DNA of 64,000 nt from UBA5543 sp964464965 (GTDB lineage: Bacteria > Bacteroidota > Bacteroidia > Chitinophagales > Chitinophagaceae). Below are positions 17,443-25,732 of this stretch, piece after piece (position 1 is the first letter of the stretch; every line of letters starts with the position of its first letter). Both the position numbers and the translations under genes were made by a program. The notes under the pieces are model-generated. The model saw nothing but the letters and a program-made list of their open reading frames with translations. It had not been told where the DNA came from and did no database searches. The stretch is from positions 310,001-374,000 of the forward strand of contig CAYXHM010000004.1 in NCBI GenBank assembly GCA_964464965.1. The letters are read 5' to 3'.

Positions 17443-17904
17443 ATGAAAATGAAATACATATTTACTGTTTTATCGGTTTTGTTGCTTTCACAATTTGCTT
17501 TCGGGCAGTCTGAAAGAAGTAGTGTGATTGATGGAGATTCAGTATCTAAAGGAGTGGCCAGTTATTACCACGATAAATTCGTAGGCAGGCATACTTCTAC
17601 AGGAGAAGTGTTCAGTAACGATAAGTATACTGCAGCTAGCAATCATTTGTCTCTGAACACATATGTAAAGGTTACCAACATTAAAAATGGCAAATACCTT
17701 TACGTACGTATCAACGACCGTATGAGCAAAAACAATAAGCGCCTGATTGATATGGCCAGCATTTGCGCAAAAAAGCTGGATTATAAAGATGCTGGCCTGG
17801 CAAATGTAAAAGTTGAAGTAGTGCCTGAAGAAGAAGGGAAACAAGGCATACTGGCTCAGAAAAACGGCATTCAGCTGGAAGACGAGTCGGCTAATAAACT
17901 CTGA
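17443..17904 (+). CDS. RlpA-like double-psi beta-barrel secreted protein
   Basis: About 153 residues: a signal peptide ending Ala-Phe-Gly-Gln, then a double-psi beta-barrel domain with Gly-Val-Ala-Ser-Tyr-Tyr, Thr-Ser-Thr-Gly-Glu, Ala-Ala-Ser-Asn-His-Leu and Val-Arg-Ile-Asn-Asp-Arg, the pattern of RlpA-type septal lytic transglycosylases that cleave denuded peptidoglycan. There is no SPOR domain, and the usual Gly in the active-site region is replaced in places, so enzymatic activity is not assured. ATG 17443 is preferred; 17434 and 17449 are alternatives. It ends before a strong terminator. Confidence 0.82.
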   Translation: MKMKYIFTVLSVLLLSQFAFGQSERSSVIDGDSVSKGVASYYHDKFVGRHTSTGEVFSNDKYTAASNHLSLNTYVKVTNIKNGKYLYVRINDRMSKNNKRLIDMASICAKKLDYKDAGLANVKVEVVPEEEGKQGILAQKNGIQLEDESANKL

Positions 17905-17924
17905 TTTTCTTCAAAATATATTAT

Positions 17925-17962
17925 ATAAGTCCCCTGCTCAAAACAGGGGACTTATTATTTTT
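17925..17962 (+). terminator. Intrinsic terminator after the RlpA-like gene
   Basis: A perfect 12-base-pair stem (17925-17936 with 17944-17955) around a seven-base loop, followed by TATTTTT. It ends 6 bases before the ATG of the SET-domain gene. Confidence 0.9.
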
Positions 17963-17967
17963 ACAAT

Positions 17968-18366
17968 ATGCGCATTCATGAGGGAATACATATTCAACAT
18001 ACAAACGAGAAAGGCAACGGCGTTTACACCAGTGTTGCCATACCCAAAAACACAATAGTGGAAACATCTCCTGTAATTGTTATGACAGCGGACGAACGCA
18101 CCCTGCTGGACCAGACATTGCTACACGATTATATATTTGAATGGGGAGCAGATGGTGAAGAGTTGATGTGCTGCATGGCACAGGGCTATATTTCTGTTTA
18201 TAACCATTCGCCCGCCTCCAATTGTGAATATTTTATGGACTATGATGCAAAAACTATTATGGTAAAAACTATGCGGGATGTACTTGCAGGTGAAGAATTA
18301 ACCGTAAATTATAACGGCGACTGGAATAATGATAAACCGGTATGGTTTGAAACTGTTATCAACTAA
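17968..18366 (+). CDS. SET domain-containing protein-lysine methyltransferase
   Basis: A 132-residue single-domain SET protein. The signatures are Gly-Asn-Gly-Val-Tyr-Thr near residue 16, Tyr-Asn-His-Ser-Pro-Ala-Ser-Asn-Cys at about 77-85, and Gly-Glu-Glu-Leu-Thr-Val-Asn-Tyr near 111-118, which form the S-adenosylmethionine and lysine sites in the fold. It has neither pre-SET nor post-SET zinc regions. The methylated protein is unknown. It begins 6 bases after a terminator and lies 11 bases before the pterin dehydratase gene, so those two probably form an operon. SET proteins are uncommon but known in bacteria. Confidence 0.85.
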   Translation: MRIHEGIHIQHTNEKGNGVYTSVAIPKNTIVETSPVIVMTADERTLLDQTLLHDYIFEWGADGEELMCCMAQGYISVYNHSPASNCEYFMDYDAKTIMVKTMRDVLAGEELTVNYNGDWNNDKPVWFETVIN

Positions 18367-18377
18367 ACATCTTAATT

Positions 18378-18611
18378 ATGGATTGGAAAGAAGAAAACAA
18401 TGAATTGCACAGGAGTTTTGAATTTAAAGACTTCTTAGAGGCATTTGCTTTTATGACACGTGTGGCATTCATTGCAGAAAAACATAATCATCATCCCCGC
18501 TGGACAAATGTATGGAACAAGGTAGAGATACATTTAAATACACACGATGCAGGCGATGTTGTAACTGAAAAAGACCACAAATTAGCAGCGGCTATAGATA
18601 AGCTACTCTAA
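18378..18611 (+). CDS. phhB: 4a-hydroxytetrahydrobiopterin dehydratase (PCD/DCoH family)
   Basis: A 77-residue protein matching the core of pterin-4a-carbinolamine dehydratase: Ala-Glu-Lys-His-Asn-His-His-Pro at about 33-40, then Asn-Val-Trp-Asn-Lys-Val and Leu-Asn-Thr-His-Asp-Ala-Gly. The family dehydrates the pterin carbinolamine formed by aromatic amino acid hydroxylases. Two oddities: the N terminus is shorter than usual, and the acidic residue normally after His-His-Pro is Arg here. No hydroxylase gene is in the window. The 3' end overlaps the convergent M14 peptidase gene by 9 bases. Confidence 0.85.
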   Translation: MDWKEENNELHRSFEFKDFLEAFAFMTRVAFIAEKHNHHPRWTNVWNKVEIHLNTHDAGDVVTEKDHKLAAAIDKLL

Positions 18612-20333
18612 CCTATACACCGGGTACCGCATATGCTCAGGCTCATGATAAGCACAATTCTGGAAAATAAATTCCAGTTGTGCATCGGCGTCTTTTGCAA
18701 AAGCCGGGTCTTGTGCGCATTTACCGGCTAAAAGTGCTGCCAACTGCGCATCATTTCTCAGAAGCTCCGCTGCAAGGTTTTCAAAGGCATAATCGCTGAA
18801 ACCCTCCTTTTGCTGTAATATCCCATCAAAAAAGCCCCAGGCGAAAAACCCGTCCGGCGCTTCAGGTTCCAGGCTTTCTACTATATATCTTTTAGCTGGT
18901 TGGGATGTCGCTACCATATAGTCGCCTTTTACCAGCTTCATTTGTTTGCCGACAGAAGTGCTTTTAATTTTGCTATGCAGGTAATGTCCCTCGTAGGGTG
19001 AGGGTGTAGTTTTATAATCTGATATTGTGTTGACAGTCACGGTGAGCGTGGTGTCTTTTTCCAACTTCTGCAGCACTACCCCATTGTCTTTCAGGCGCCT
19101 GATAACTTTATGCCAGCCTTGGGGAATAATATAAGCTCGGGGTACGGTTACTATCTTTGAAACCACATAGTGATTATAGAACGGAATAGTTGCAGTAAAT
19201 GGACGATTGCGGTCATAATACAGTACCGGTTGTCCGGAAACCATACTCTTTTTCATGCCCGCTGTATATCCTTTGTACTCTATCGTGGCATGTCTTGTAG
19301 TATCAATTGTCCATTCTATTGGAATACTATCAGCCCCGGCAATCATACTGCGTTGTTGCTTGCGGGTACGATGTAACTGGTCAGCGTTAGCCGCGCTATA
19401 GGTAATAATACTTTGCATCAATGCATAGGTAGCCTTCACTCTGTCAGCAAAAGGTTTTAACATGTGGGTTTCAGGTACAAATGCATATGTGTGATGGAGC
19501 GCTGCATATCCACTTAAGAAACGGGGTGTTTCTGAAAACTGGCGCCAACCTTTATCGGGTGTATTGCTCCATATATTTACATATGGCACAAGGTCATACC
19601 CACGCGTTTTCATATCCCTATATAATGCAGGCTCAAAAGTCTTATCGAGGTATGGCCCCATTGCCCCTCCCAGTTTGTTATGTTGTGTACTTAACAAGGT
19701 CATTACGTGCTGGTAATCGGCACCATTGCTTACATGGTTATCTATCAGCACATCCGGGTCTAATGTCCTGAATACATGCACCAGGCTCCTTGTTTCCTTT
19801 GCGTCCATCTTCATAAAATCACGGTTCAGGTCGAGGTTTTGCGCATTTCCACGAAAGCCGGTAAGTACAGGGCCGTTCTGATTAGCACGTGTACCTGTAC
19901 GTAGGCTTTTTGCACCACTTATATTAAAGACGGGAATAATAGCTAACACTACATTTTCAGGAATTGAAATTTTATGCTCTGCAATATCCCATAGCAATTG
20001 CATGGAGGCAACTATACCATCGGGTTCGCCGGGATGAATACCATTGTTGATAAAGATGATAGCCTTACTATCAGCCTTCCATTTGCTTACATCAAACTTG
20101 CCATTTGCAGAATAATAAACTACCTGCAGGGAATCGTCTGTATCTGTTGGGCCTGCTGTCGCCATTCTGATGGTTGCGTGGGATGCATCCATAGCTTTAT
20201 AAAAGGTATAGATATCATTGTATGCAGGGTTTTTGTCACTGTTTTCCAGCCCATGAGGGTTAACTATATTCTGGGCAAAAGACAGGTAAGCACATAGCTG
20301 TGCACAGCAAAAAATCAGCAGATACTTGTACAT
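18603..20333 (-). CDS. Secreted M14-family zinc carboxypeptidase
   Basis: A 576-residue protein with a signal peptide (ending Ser-Phe-Ala-Gln) and an M14 metallopeptidase domain. Zinc ligands are His100 and Glu103 in Asn-Gly-Ile-His-Pro-Gly-Glu and His200 in Ile-Asp-Asn-His; the substrate-binding Asn-Leu-Asp-Leu-Asn-Arg-Asp is at about 166-172, and the catalytic Glu is likely Glu288 in Val-Pro-Glu-Thr-His. A C-terminal region of about 250 residues of unknown fold follows. It should cut C-terminal residues from peptides in the periplasm or outside the cell. It converges on and overlaps phhB by 9 bases. Confidence 0.9.
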   Translation of the reverse strand: MYKYLLIFCCAQLCAYLSFAQNIVNPHGLENSDKNPAYNDIYTFYKAMDASHATIRMATAGPTDTDDSLQVVYYSANGKFDVSKWKADSKAIIFINNGIHPGEPDGIVASMQLLWDIAEHKISIPENVVLAIIPVFNISGAKSLRTGTRANQNGPVLTGFRGNAQNLDLNRDFMKMDAKETRSLVHVFRTLDPDVLIDNHVSNGADYQHVMTLLSTQHNKLGGAMGPYLDKTFEPALYRDMKTRGYDLVPYVNIWSNTPDKGWRQFSETPRFLSGYAALHHTYAFVPETHMLKPFADRVKATYALMQSIITYSAANADQLHRTRKQQRSMIAGADSIPIEWTIDTTRHATIEYKGYTAGMKKSMVSGQPVLYYDRNRPFTATIPFYNHYVVSKIVTVPRAYIIPQGWHKVIRRLKDNGVVLQKLEKDTTLTVTVNTISDYKTTPSPYEGHYLHSKIKSTSVGKQMKLVKGDYMVATSQPAKRYIVESLEPEAPDGFFAWGFFDGILQQKEGFSDYAFENLAAELLRNDAQLAALLAGKCAQDPAFAKDADAQLEFIFQNCAYHEPEHMRYPVYRLE

Positions 20334-20423
20334 GCAATAAAAATACTACAACAAAATATTCATGTGCAAATAAATTACAGGGCTCCTTTTTAGAAGAACC
20401 TGCTCAATACCAGAGAAATAAAT

Positions 20424-20597
20424 TTATGCGTAACGCAATACCGCTACATGCTCAGACTGAACAGGGGTTTGCATAACAAACTTCTTAGGGGGTGTAGGAT
20501 GCCTTTGTGGACGAGGCATTTTACGTTTTGGAGCACAAGACTGCGTTAGGGCAATCATTATAGTCAATACACCTGAAATGAATAATGCTTTTTTCAT
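20424..20597 (-). CDS. Small putative lipoprotein
   Basis: A 57-residue reading frame. It starts Met-Lys-Lys, has a hydrophobic segment to about residue 16 and a lipobox-like Leu-Thr-Gln-Ser-Cys with Cys21, followed by a basic, proline-rich mature part. It would be a lipoprotein of about 37 residues after processing. It lies between the M14 gene and the acyltransferase gene on the same strand. The family is not recognised; the signal and lipobox make chance unlikely but not impossible. Confidence 0.6.
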   Translation of the reverse strand: MKKALFISGVLTIMIALTQSCAPKRKMPRPQRHPTPPKKFVMQTPVQSEHVAVLRYA

Positions 20598-20689
20598 ACT
20601 GATGTGAATATACTACTCCTCCTGAAAAAAACCAATGTAACGGGCAAAAATTATTTGACGTAATAAATTCATAATAACATGACTGGCAG

Positions 20690-21838
20690 TTACTTAACAT
20701 CCGGCTCTATTATCAATGTCGGGCGCATCCTGGCAGTAAGTCGCTTCCCCAGCCTGATAAACGGTAATTCCACCCAATAATAAATGGCAGTTGCCAATAG
20801 TATCGTTGCAACAACACAAGCAACAAGTAACCCGATAAATGCCAGCTTTTTATCAGGGAACAGCTCATATAACCGCAGGCGATGGTCAGATATCCACAAC
20901 ACCAGTAACCAATGCATCAGGTAGATACCGTAAGATATCTTACCTATAAATCTGAATAAAGCATATTCCAACATTTTTTGCAATTTGCGGCTATGTATTA
21001 TGAACATAAGTATGATAGCTGATCCTATTCCTGACAAATGAGACACTTCGTAACCCAGATATTTAAATATGATACTATTATACCATTCAGGAAAAGTAAA
21101 CAACTTCTCCAACGGACGCATAGAAAAACATAAGATACCAAACAATATTATCGGGTAACGGTATTTGTAAATCCAGGTTCGCTTAAAATCATTTCCTGCA
21201 ATCAACATAAAATAGGTGGCTGTAAGCACGCCATACACAAAATGGTTCATAAATATACCTTGCCCACCAATGAGGCCGGGTGCACCTAACAGGAAAAAGC
21301 CGGTCAGCCAGAGCATATTGCGACGGTTATTTTGCGCTATTATTATTAAAAACGGCACAAATAGAGACAGTACGAATTCAATAGTCAAAGTCCATGCAGG
21401 AACATAATATGTGTATGCTACAGGTTTAACCAAAAGTGCTTGTTTCCAGAACGTGTATTTATCAAAAACAAACATGTCCAGGTAGGCTTGAACGTTTATG
21501 CCATTATGCTTCCAGACATGATATAGTGCATTCAATGTCACAGTAATAAAAAATGCAGGCCAAAGCCTGAAAAAACGATTAATGCAAAATTTGCCATAAT
21601 CCAAGCTATGCTTTAGTACCAGGTATTTATATGATAGTACAAAGCCACTCAATACAAAAAAGAATGCTACAGCGTCTCCGCCGTTAAATATGATGTTGGC
21701 TATTTTTATCTCAGTGCGATCGGCATAGTCCCAGTTGATATAATGGTATATTACCACTATCATGGCTGCTATGCCTCTTACCGAGTCAAGGTATGCTAAA
21801 TGCAGGCCAGGTTTATTTTCATCGCCAGGGGCGGCCAT
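20690..21838 (-). CDS. Acyltransferase family 3 (OafA-like) membrane protein
   Basis: A 382-residue polytopic protein with about ten hydrophobic segments. The N terminus has Asp-Ser-Val-Arg21-Gly-Ile-Ala-Ala and His32 in Ile-Tyr-His-Tyr, the catalytic region of acyltransferase-3 proteins, which transfer O-acyl groups to cell-surface glycans. A Tyr-Gly-Ile-Tyr-Leu-Met-His-Trp motif near residue 310 fits the family. The C terminus is basic and cytoplasmic. No other surface-polysaccharide gene is adjacent, so its acceptor is unknown. Confidence 0.92.
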   Translation of the reverse strand: MAAPGDENKPGLHLAYLDSVRGIAAMIVVIYHYINWDYADRTEIKIANIIFNGGDAVAFFFVLSGFVLSYKYLVLKHSLDYGKFCINRFFRLWPAFFITVTLNALYHVWKHNGINVQAYLDMFVFDKYTFWKQALLVKPVAYTYYVPAWTLTIEFVLSLFVPFLIIIAQNNRRNMLWLTGFFLLGAPGLIGGQGIFMNHFVYGVLTATYFMLIAGNDFKRTWIYKYRYPIILFGILCFSMRPLEKLFTFPEWYNSIIFKYLGYEVSHLSGIGSAIILMFIIHSRKLQKMLEYALFRFIGKISYGIYLMHWLLVLWISDHRLRLYELFPDKKLAFIGLLVACVVATILLATAIYYWVELPFIRLGKRLTARMRPTLIIEPDVK

Positions 21839-21893
21839 TGTTTATTTTTTACAAGAAACTAAGATAGACAAAGATGGCAGAATGAAAAGAAAT

Positions 21894-23192
21894 TTATTCT
21901 ACTGAAAATAATTTTTCTATCGCCCTGCCCTTTAGCCGCATTTCCTCCCACTCCGCATTCGGGTCGCTGTCGTATGTGATTGCACCACCCGCAAAAAAGC
22001 TGAGATATAGCTTGGCTTCATTATAAAATAAGCTCCTTATCACTACGTTAAAATCAAAATCTCCATCCGGTGAAATATAACCTACGGTTCCGGAAAATAA
22101 GCCACGCCGCGCATCTTCATAATGTTCTATAAGCTGCATTACTTTAATTTTCGGCGCACCTGTCATACTACCCATGGGGAAAGAAAGCTTGATTGCATCG
22201 GTAAAATGCTTTGCTTCATCTATCCGGCCACTAATCGTAGTAATCATCTGGTGTACCTGCGGAAAGGTATATATGCCAAATAATTCTTCTACAATTACAG
22301 AGCCTGTTATACAACTACGTGCCAGGTCATTACGCACCAGGTCTGTTATCATTACATTTTCAGCACGTTCTTTTATGCTGTTTAGTAAAGATATTTTCGC
22401 AATTTCATCCTCCGCTTCATTTATGCATCTTGCAGCAGTACCTTTTATTGGTTGAGATGTAATAGTTCTACCGTTCTTTTGCAGGTATCTTTCCGGGCTG
22501 GCACATACCAGGTATTTATTATTAAGCTTGTAATATGCAGCGAATGGCGCTCTTGACATCTTATTAAGGGCCATAAAAATATCAGGCGGTGCAACTTTTA
22601 CATTTTCTGCATAATACTCATTACAGTAATTTATTTCATAGCAATCACCGTCTTTTATATGTGCTCTCAGTCGCTCTACGGTATGCAGGTACTTTTCTTT
22701 TGTGGTACGGGCTGTAAAGGTGATTGCAGGATTTTTATTGGACACATCATCGGACGCAATTATCAATGCGTATATCTCATCAGGATGGTCGGCAATACTT
22801 TCTATAACTAAATCTGTACTACCTGTACTGATATAACATACTACCTGGGGTCGAAAAAAAACAAGGTCTTCAAAACCTATATTGTCTGCATGTATCGATG
22901 CAAGATTTTTTTCCAGCTTGTTTTTATAGTCATATGCAATATGGCCAAACAACCAATCATGGTGCGTGTCATGCAGTTTTTTAACACCCGCCATATCTGT
23001 AGCCGGCACGATTTCTTCTGCCCCGGCAGCCAGCAGATATTCATACTTACTGTACTTGTCGACATAACCGTTGCTATCAAGCAAAAGAAGAATGCTGAAC
23101 CGTTCAGACCAGTTCAGCATTCTTCTTTTTATACTGTCGTATTGCGATGGTGCAATAGCGTATGTCTTTTTAATTCGTTGCAAAATCTGCAA
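21894..23192 (-). CDS. pabB: Aminodeoxychorismate synthase component I (PabB-like)
   Basis: A 432-residue chorismate-binding enzyme. Pro-Ile-Lys250-Gly-Thr-Ala-Ala-Arg carries the active-site Lys that marks aminodeoxychorismate synthase; anthranilate synthases have Ala there. Met-Gly-Ser-Met-Thr-Gly-Ala-Pro-Lys follows near residue 345, then Ser-Gly-Thr-Val-Gly-Tyr. With a PabA glutaminase, not seen here, it makes the precursor of p-aminobenzoate for folate. The start at 23192 lies 5 bases after the stop of an Asp-rich protein gene, so the two are likely co-transcribed. Confidence 0.9.
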   Translation of the reverse strand: MQILQRIKKTYAIAPSQYDSIKRRMLNWSERFSILLLLDSNGYVDKYSKYEYLLAAGAEEIVPATDMAGVKKLHDTHHDWLFGHIAYDYKNKLEKNLASIHADNIGFEDLVFFRPQVVCYISTGSTDLVIESIADHPDEIYALIIASDDVSNKNPAITFTARTTKEKYLHTVERLRAHIKDGDCYEINYCNEYYAENVKVAPPDIFMALNKMSRAPFAAYYKLNNKYLVCASPERYLQKNGRTITSQPIKGTAARCINEAEDEIAKISLLNSIKERAENVMITDLVRNDLARSCITGSVIVEELFGIYTFPQVHQMITTISGRIDEAKHFTDAIKLSFPMGSMTGAPKIKVMQLIEHYEDARRGLFSGTVGYISPDGDFDFNVVIRSLFYNEAKLYLSFFAGGAITYDSDPNAEWEEMRLKGRAIEKLFSVE

Positions 23193-23197
23193 GAAAT

Positions 23198-23638
23198 TTA
23201 AAAATCATCATCTTCGTCGTCATCGTCATCGAAATCGTCGAAATCATCAAAATCTTCTTCCAGTTCGAAATCGTCGTCTTCTTTCTTTTTAGCAACGCCT
23301 GCTGTACCTGGTTTTGATTTAGGGATATCAAATTCTTCAAAATCAGTGTCGTCAATTTCTACGTCATCATCATCGTCGAAATCATCATCATCGTCGTCAA
23401 AATCATCATCATCATCGTCGTCGTCGTCATCCTCATCCTCGTCTTTTTTAGACTTGGCTGCCATTGGCGTGTTGATAATTCTTTCTAATAAAGCGCCGAC
23501 CTCTTCTTCAGTCTCTTCTGCCTGCACCTCTTCTGTCATCAATTCACCCGTGGCTGTTACCATTACAGGTGATGTTGCGGTTTGTTTTTTGTTTTGCTCA
23601 ACCGCTGTGGTTAGTGTTGCTGATTTCATAGCACTCAT
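23198..23638 (-). CDS. Asp-rich low-complexity protein
   Basis: A 146-residue strongly acidic protein. Residues 1-65 are ordinary, with a helical Glu-rich segment; residues about 66-95 and 125-146 are nearly pure Asp with spaced Phe, and a short Lys/Pro/Gly linker separates them. No signal peptide or known domain is visible. The Asp tracts come from GAT/GAC repeats (TCATCG-type triplets on the plus strand at about 23346-23445). ATG 23638 is used; Met4 is an alternative. It lies 5 bases upstream of pabB. It may bind cations or basic proteins; this is a guess from composition. Confidence 0.65.
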   Translation of the reverse strand: MSAMKSATLTTAVEQNKKQTATSPVMVTATGELMTEEVQAEETEEEVGALLERIINTPMAAKSKKDEDEDDDDDDDDDDFDDDDDDFDDDDDVEIDDTDFEEFDIPKSKPGTAGVAKKKEDDDFELEEDFDDFDDFDDDDDEDDDF

Positions 23639-23713
23639 ATAATTTTGATAGCGTAATTATTTAATTGCTCCGGCTAAATTCACATTTTTTTTTCAGATAC
23701 AAAGTATTTTTGG

Positions 23714-24982
23714 CTAAACTTTTTTTAACAGTTGGTCTCGCCCTGTTCCATTGGAGATATATTCAATTTTTGTACCTAAAAACTGTTCCACGAAGTCACA
23801 ATATGTTTTAAAACTTGGGGGAGTTTCCTCGTAAGTGCTGCATTCATTTATAGGCTTTTCCCAACCATTAAATGAATGATAAACGGGGTCTACCGCTGTA
23901 TTGCATAGGTCGTAAGGCATCTCTGCCGTTTCTTCGCCATCCACTTTATATGCTACGCAGGCTTTCAACGGACTGAAATTATCCAAAACGTCTGTCTTAG
24001 TAACTATTAATTTGGTTACACCGCTCAACATTACGGCATAGCGCAATGCAACAAGGTCTATCCAACCACAACGGCGTGGCCTGCCTGTAGTGGCGCCAAA
24101 CTCGTTTCCTGCCTTACGTAGCGCCTCCCCTGTCTCATCCTCCAGTTCTGTGGGGAATGGTCCTCCCCCTACCCTGGTACAATATGCCTTCGTAATACCA
24201 TAAATCTCACCTATAGATGAAGGGGCGATACCTAAACCATTGCATACGCCTGCGGCTATAGTGTTAGACGATGTAACAAATGGGTATGTGCCAAAATCTA
24301 TATCCAGCATACTACCTTGCGCACCCTCTGCCAATACTTTTTTACCATTTTTCAGGTTGTTATCCAGCCAGTATTCAGCATTTACAATATTCAATGTTCT
24401 CAAAAATGCAACTGCATCCATGAATTGTTGTTCCCATTCAGAAAAGTCTACAGTTTCCTCATATTGAGCAAGCAGTTCTACATGTTTTCCTTTCAGTTTA
24501 TTGTATTTGGTATTAAAACCACTTTCCGTTAATATATCACCAATACGCAATCCGTTTCTGCCGGTCTTATCCATATAGGCGGGGCCTATGCCTTTCAGCG
24601 TAGAGCCTATTTTCTCTTTCCCTTTTGCAGCTTCAGACGCAGCATCCAGCGCACGGTGTGTGGGCGTTATAATATGTGCTCTTTGAGAAATGAACAATCT
24701 TTCTTTAAGGTCAGGCTGCAAAGCGATGATTGTTTCAATCTCTTTTTTCAGCGTCACGGGGTCTATCACTACTCCGTTTCCTATCAGGTTCAGGCAATGT
24801 GGTTGAAACACTCCGGAGGGAATAGTATGCAATACCACTTTTTTGCCATCTATATATAATGTGTGGCCTGCATTAGGCCCTCCCTGGAAACGTGCAATTA
24901 TATCGTAGCCTGCAGCCAGGTAATCAACTATTTTCCCCTTGCCTTCGTCTCCCCATTGCAATCCCAACAATACGTCAACCAT
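23714..24982 (-). CDS. purA: Adenylosuccinate synthetase
   Basis: A 422-residue PurA of normal length, catalysing GTP-dependent formation of adenylosuccinate from IMP and aspartate, the first step to AMP. Catalytic Asp12 lies in Gly-Asp-Glu-Gly-Lys-Gly-Lys and His40 in Asn-Ala-Gly-His-Thr; Thr-Gly-Arg-Pro-Arg-Arg-Cys-Gly-Trp is the late conserved segment. Promoter TACATTTG lies at 25065-25072 on the minus strand, and a hairpin can form in the roughly 75-base leader. purC is found 14 kb away on the other strand. Confidence 0.97.
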   Translation of the reverse strand: MVDVLLGLQWGDEGKGKIVDYLAAGYDIIARFQGGPNAGHTLYIDGKKVVLHTIPSGVFQPHCLNLIGNGVVIDPVTLKKEIETIIALQPDLKERLFISQRAHIITPTHRALDAASEAAKGKEKIGSTLKGIGPAYMDKTGRNGLRIGDILTESGFNTKYNKLKGKHVELLAQYEETVDFSEWEQQFMDAVAFLRTLNIVNAEYWLDNNLKNGKKVLAEGAQGSMLDIDFGTYPFVTSSNTIAAGVCNGLGIAPSSIGEIYGITKAYCTRVGGGPFPTELEDETGEALRKAGNEFGATTGRPRRCGWIDLVALRYAVMLSGVTKLIVTKTDVLDNFSPLKACVAYKVDGEETAEMPYDLCNTAVDPVYHSFNGWEKPINECSTYEETPPSFKTYCDFVEQFLGTKIEYISNGTGRDQLLKKV

Positions 24983-25007
24983 AAAATGAATATTAAATCT
25001 GGTAAGC

Positions 25008-25032
25008 GGCGGTAAAACTATGTATTGCCGCC
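25008..25032 (-). promoter_or_regulatory. Hairpin in the purA leader
   Basis: GGCGG (25008-25012) and CCGCC (25028-25032) pair, with two more A-U pairs after one mismatch, forming a stem about 25 bases before the purA ATG. It could affect translation or mRNA stability; no known purine riboswitch pattern is recognised. Confidence 0.35.
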
Positions 25033-25064
25033 TGTAAATGTAATTGTAAAATTCTATTACCCGG

Positions 25065-25072
25065 CAAATGTA
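25065..25072 (-). promoter_or_regulatory. -7 promoter element of purA
   Basis: TACATTTG on the minus strand matches TAnnTTTG; transcription would start near 25058, giving a leader of about 75 bases. No -33 TTG is seen at 19 bases. Confidence 0.5.
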
Positions 25073-25159
25073 TAATACGGGGGCAAATTTTCTTTAAAAA
25101 AGATAAAAAAATACCAACAAACATCTACAGCGTAATATTAGATATATATATTATTGTCC

Positions 25160-25167
25160 TACTTTTG
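25160..25167 (+). promoter_or_regulatory. -7 promoter element of the IPExxxVDY-like gene
   Basis: TACTTTTG matches TAnnTTTG and ends 4 bases before ATG 25172. Either the mRNA is leaderless or translation starts at the next in-frame ATG, 25199. Confidence 0.5.
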
Positions 25168-25171
25168 ATTT

Positions 25172-25615
25172 ATGTCAGTTAGCAGGCAGGTACTGGATAT
25201 GAGTGGGGCGACGGAAAACTTCTTTTCTGACACTGCCCTTATAGGTATAGGATGCGCACTCCCCGGGTACCGTTTTTGCTGGACCATCAACCAGGCCTTT
25301 GACTATGCTTTTGTCCGGGAACCTGAATCTGATGTGGAATATAAGCCCGCAAAAGACCAAGTACATTTTTTCTCCCTGTATCAATACCTGGTGCCGCACA
25401 GCAGTTGCAAGCACTTATTATATAAATTACGCAGTGAAAAAAAATCACTTCTGCCGGAAATTAAACAGCTTGATTATTTATGGCTGATAAATAGTTTCTC
25501 TGCCGAGGACGATGTTAGCATAATCACACATTATCTCAGGCAATTGCCCGACGTACAACTTGCGCAAATACTAGATACGGACCGCCTGGTTAACCTCAAC
25601 CACCTCCTTTTATGA
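25172..25615 (+). CDS. IPExxxVDY family-like protein
   Basis: A 147-residue soluble protein. The Ile-Gly-Ile start of a strand, Phe-Cys-Trp-Thr-Ile-Asn-Gln and a following Phe-Val-Arg-Glu-Pro-Glu-Ser-Asp-Val-Glu-Tyr recall the small Bacteroidota IPExxxVDY family of unknown function, but the match is from memory and not certain. The first ATG is given; the promoter box ending at 25167 would make it leaderless, so ATG 25199 (139 residues, starting Met-Ser-Gly-Ala) may be the real start. It is divergent from purA. Confidence 0.6.
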   Translation: MSVSRQVLDMSGATENFFSDTALIGIGCALPGYRFCWTINQAFDYAFVREPESDVEYKPAKDQVHFFSLYQYLVPHSSCKHLLYKLRSEKKSLLPEIKQLDYLWLINSFSAEDDVSIITHYLRQLPDVQLAQILDTDRLVNLNHLLL

Positions 25616-25702
25616 ATGGTCTTGGCAGCATATTAACTTATAGCAAAATAATAGAATTATGTTAATTCGTTAATTGCCAGTAGGAGCATAAGTGTATTTT
25701 TC

Positions 25703-25710
25703 TATTTTTG
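25703..25710 (+). promoter_or_regulatory. -7 promoter element of the DUF2723 gene
   Basis: TATTTTTG matches TAnnTTTG and lies 22 bases before ATG 25733, the expected distance for a short leader. Confidence 0.6.
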
Positions 25711-25732
25711 TTGCCTGTCAAACTATTCTTGC

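Noticed and set aside
23346..23642. Plus-strand Ser-rich 98-residue frame and possible microsatellite locus without a gene
   Set aside because: Antisense to the Asp-rich gene; the repeat is explained by Asp codons.
25065..25072. Purine riboswitch before purA
   Set aside because: The leader of about 75 bases lacks the three-way junction pattern; only a simple hairpin is seen.
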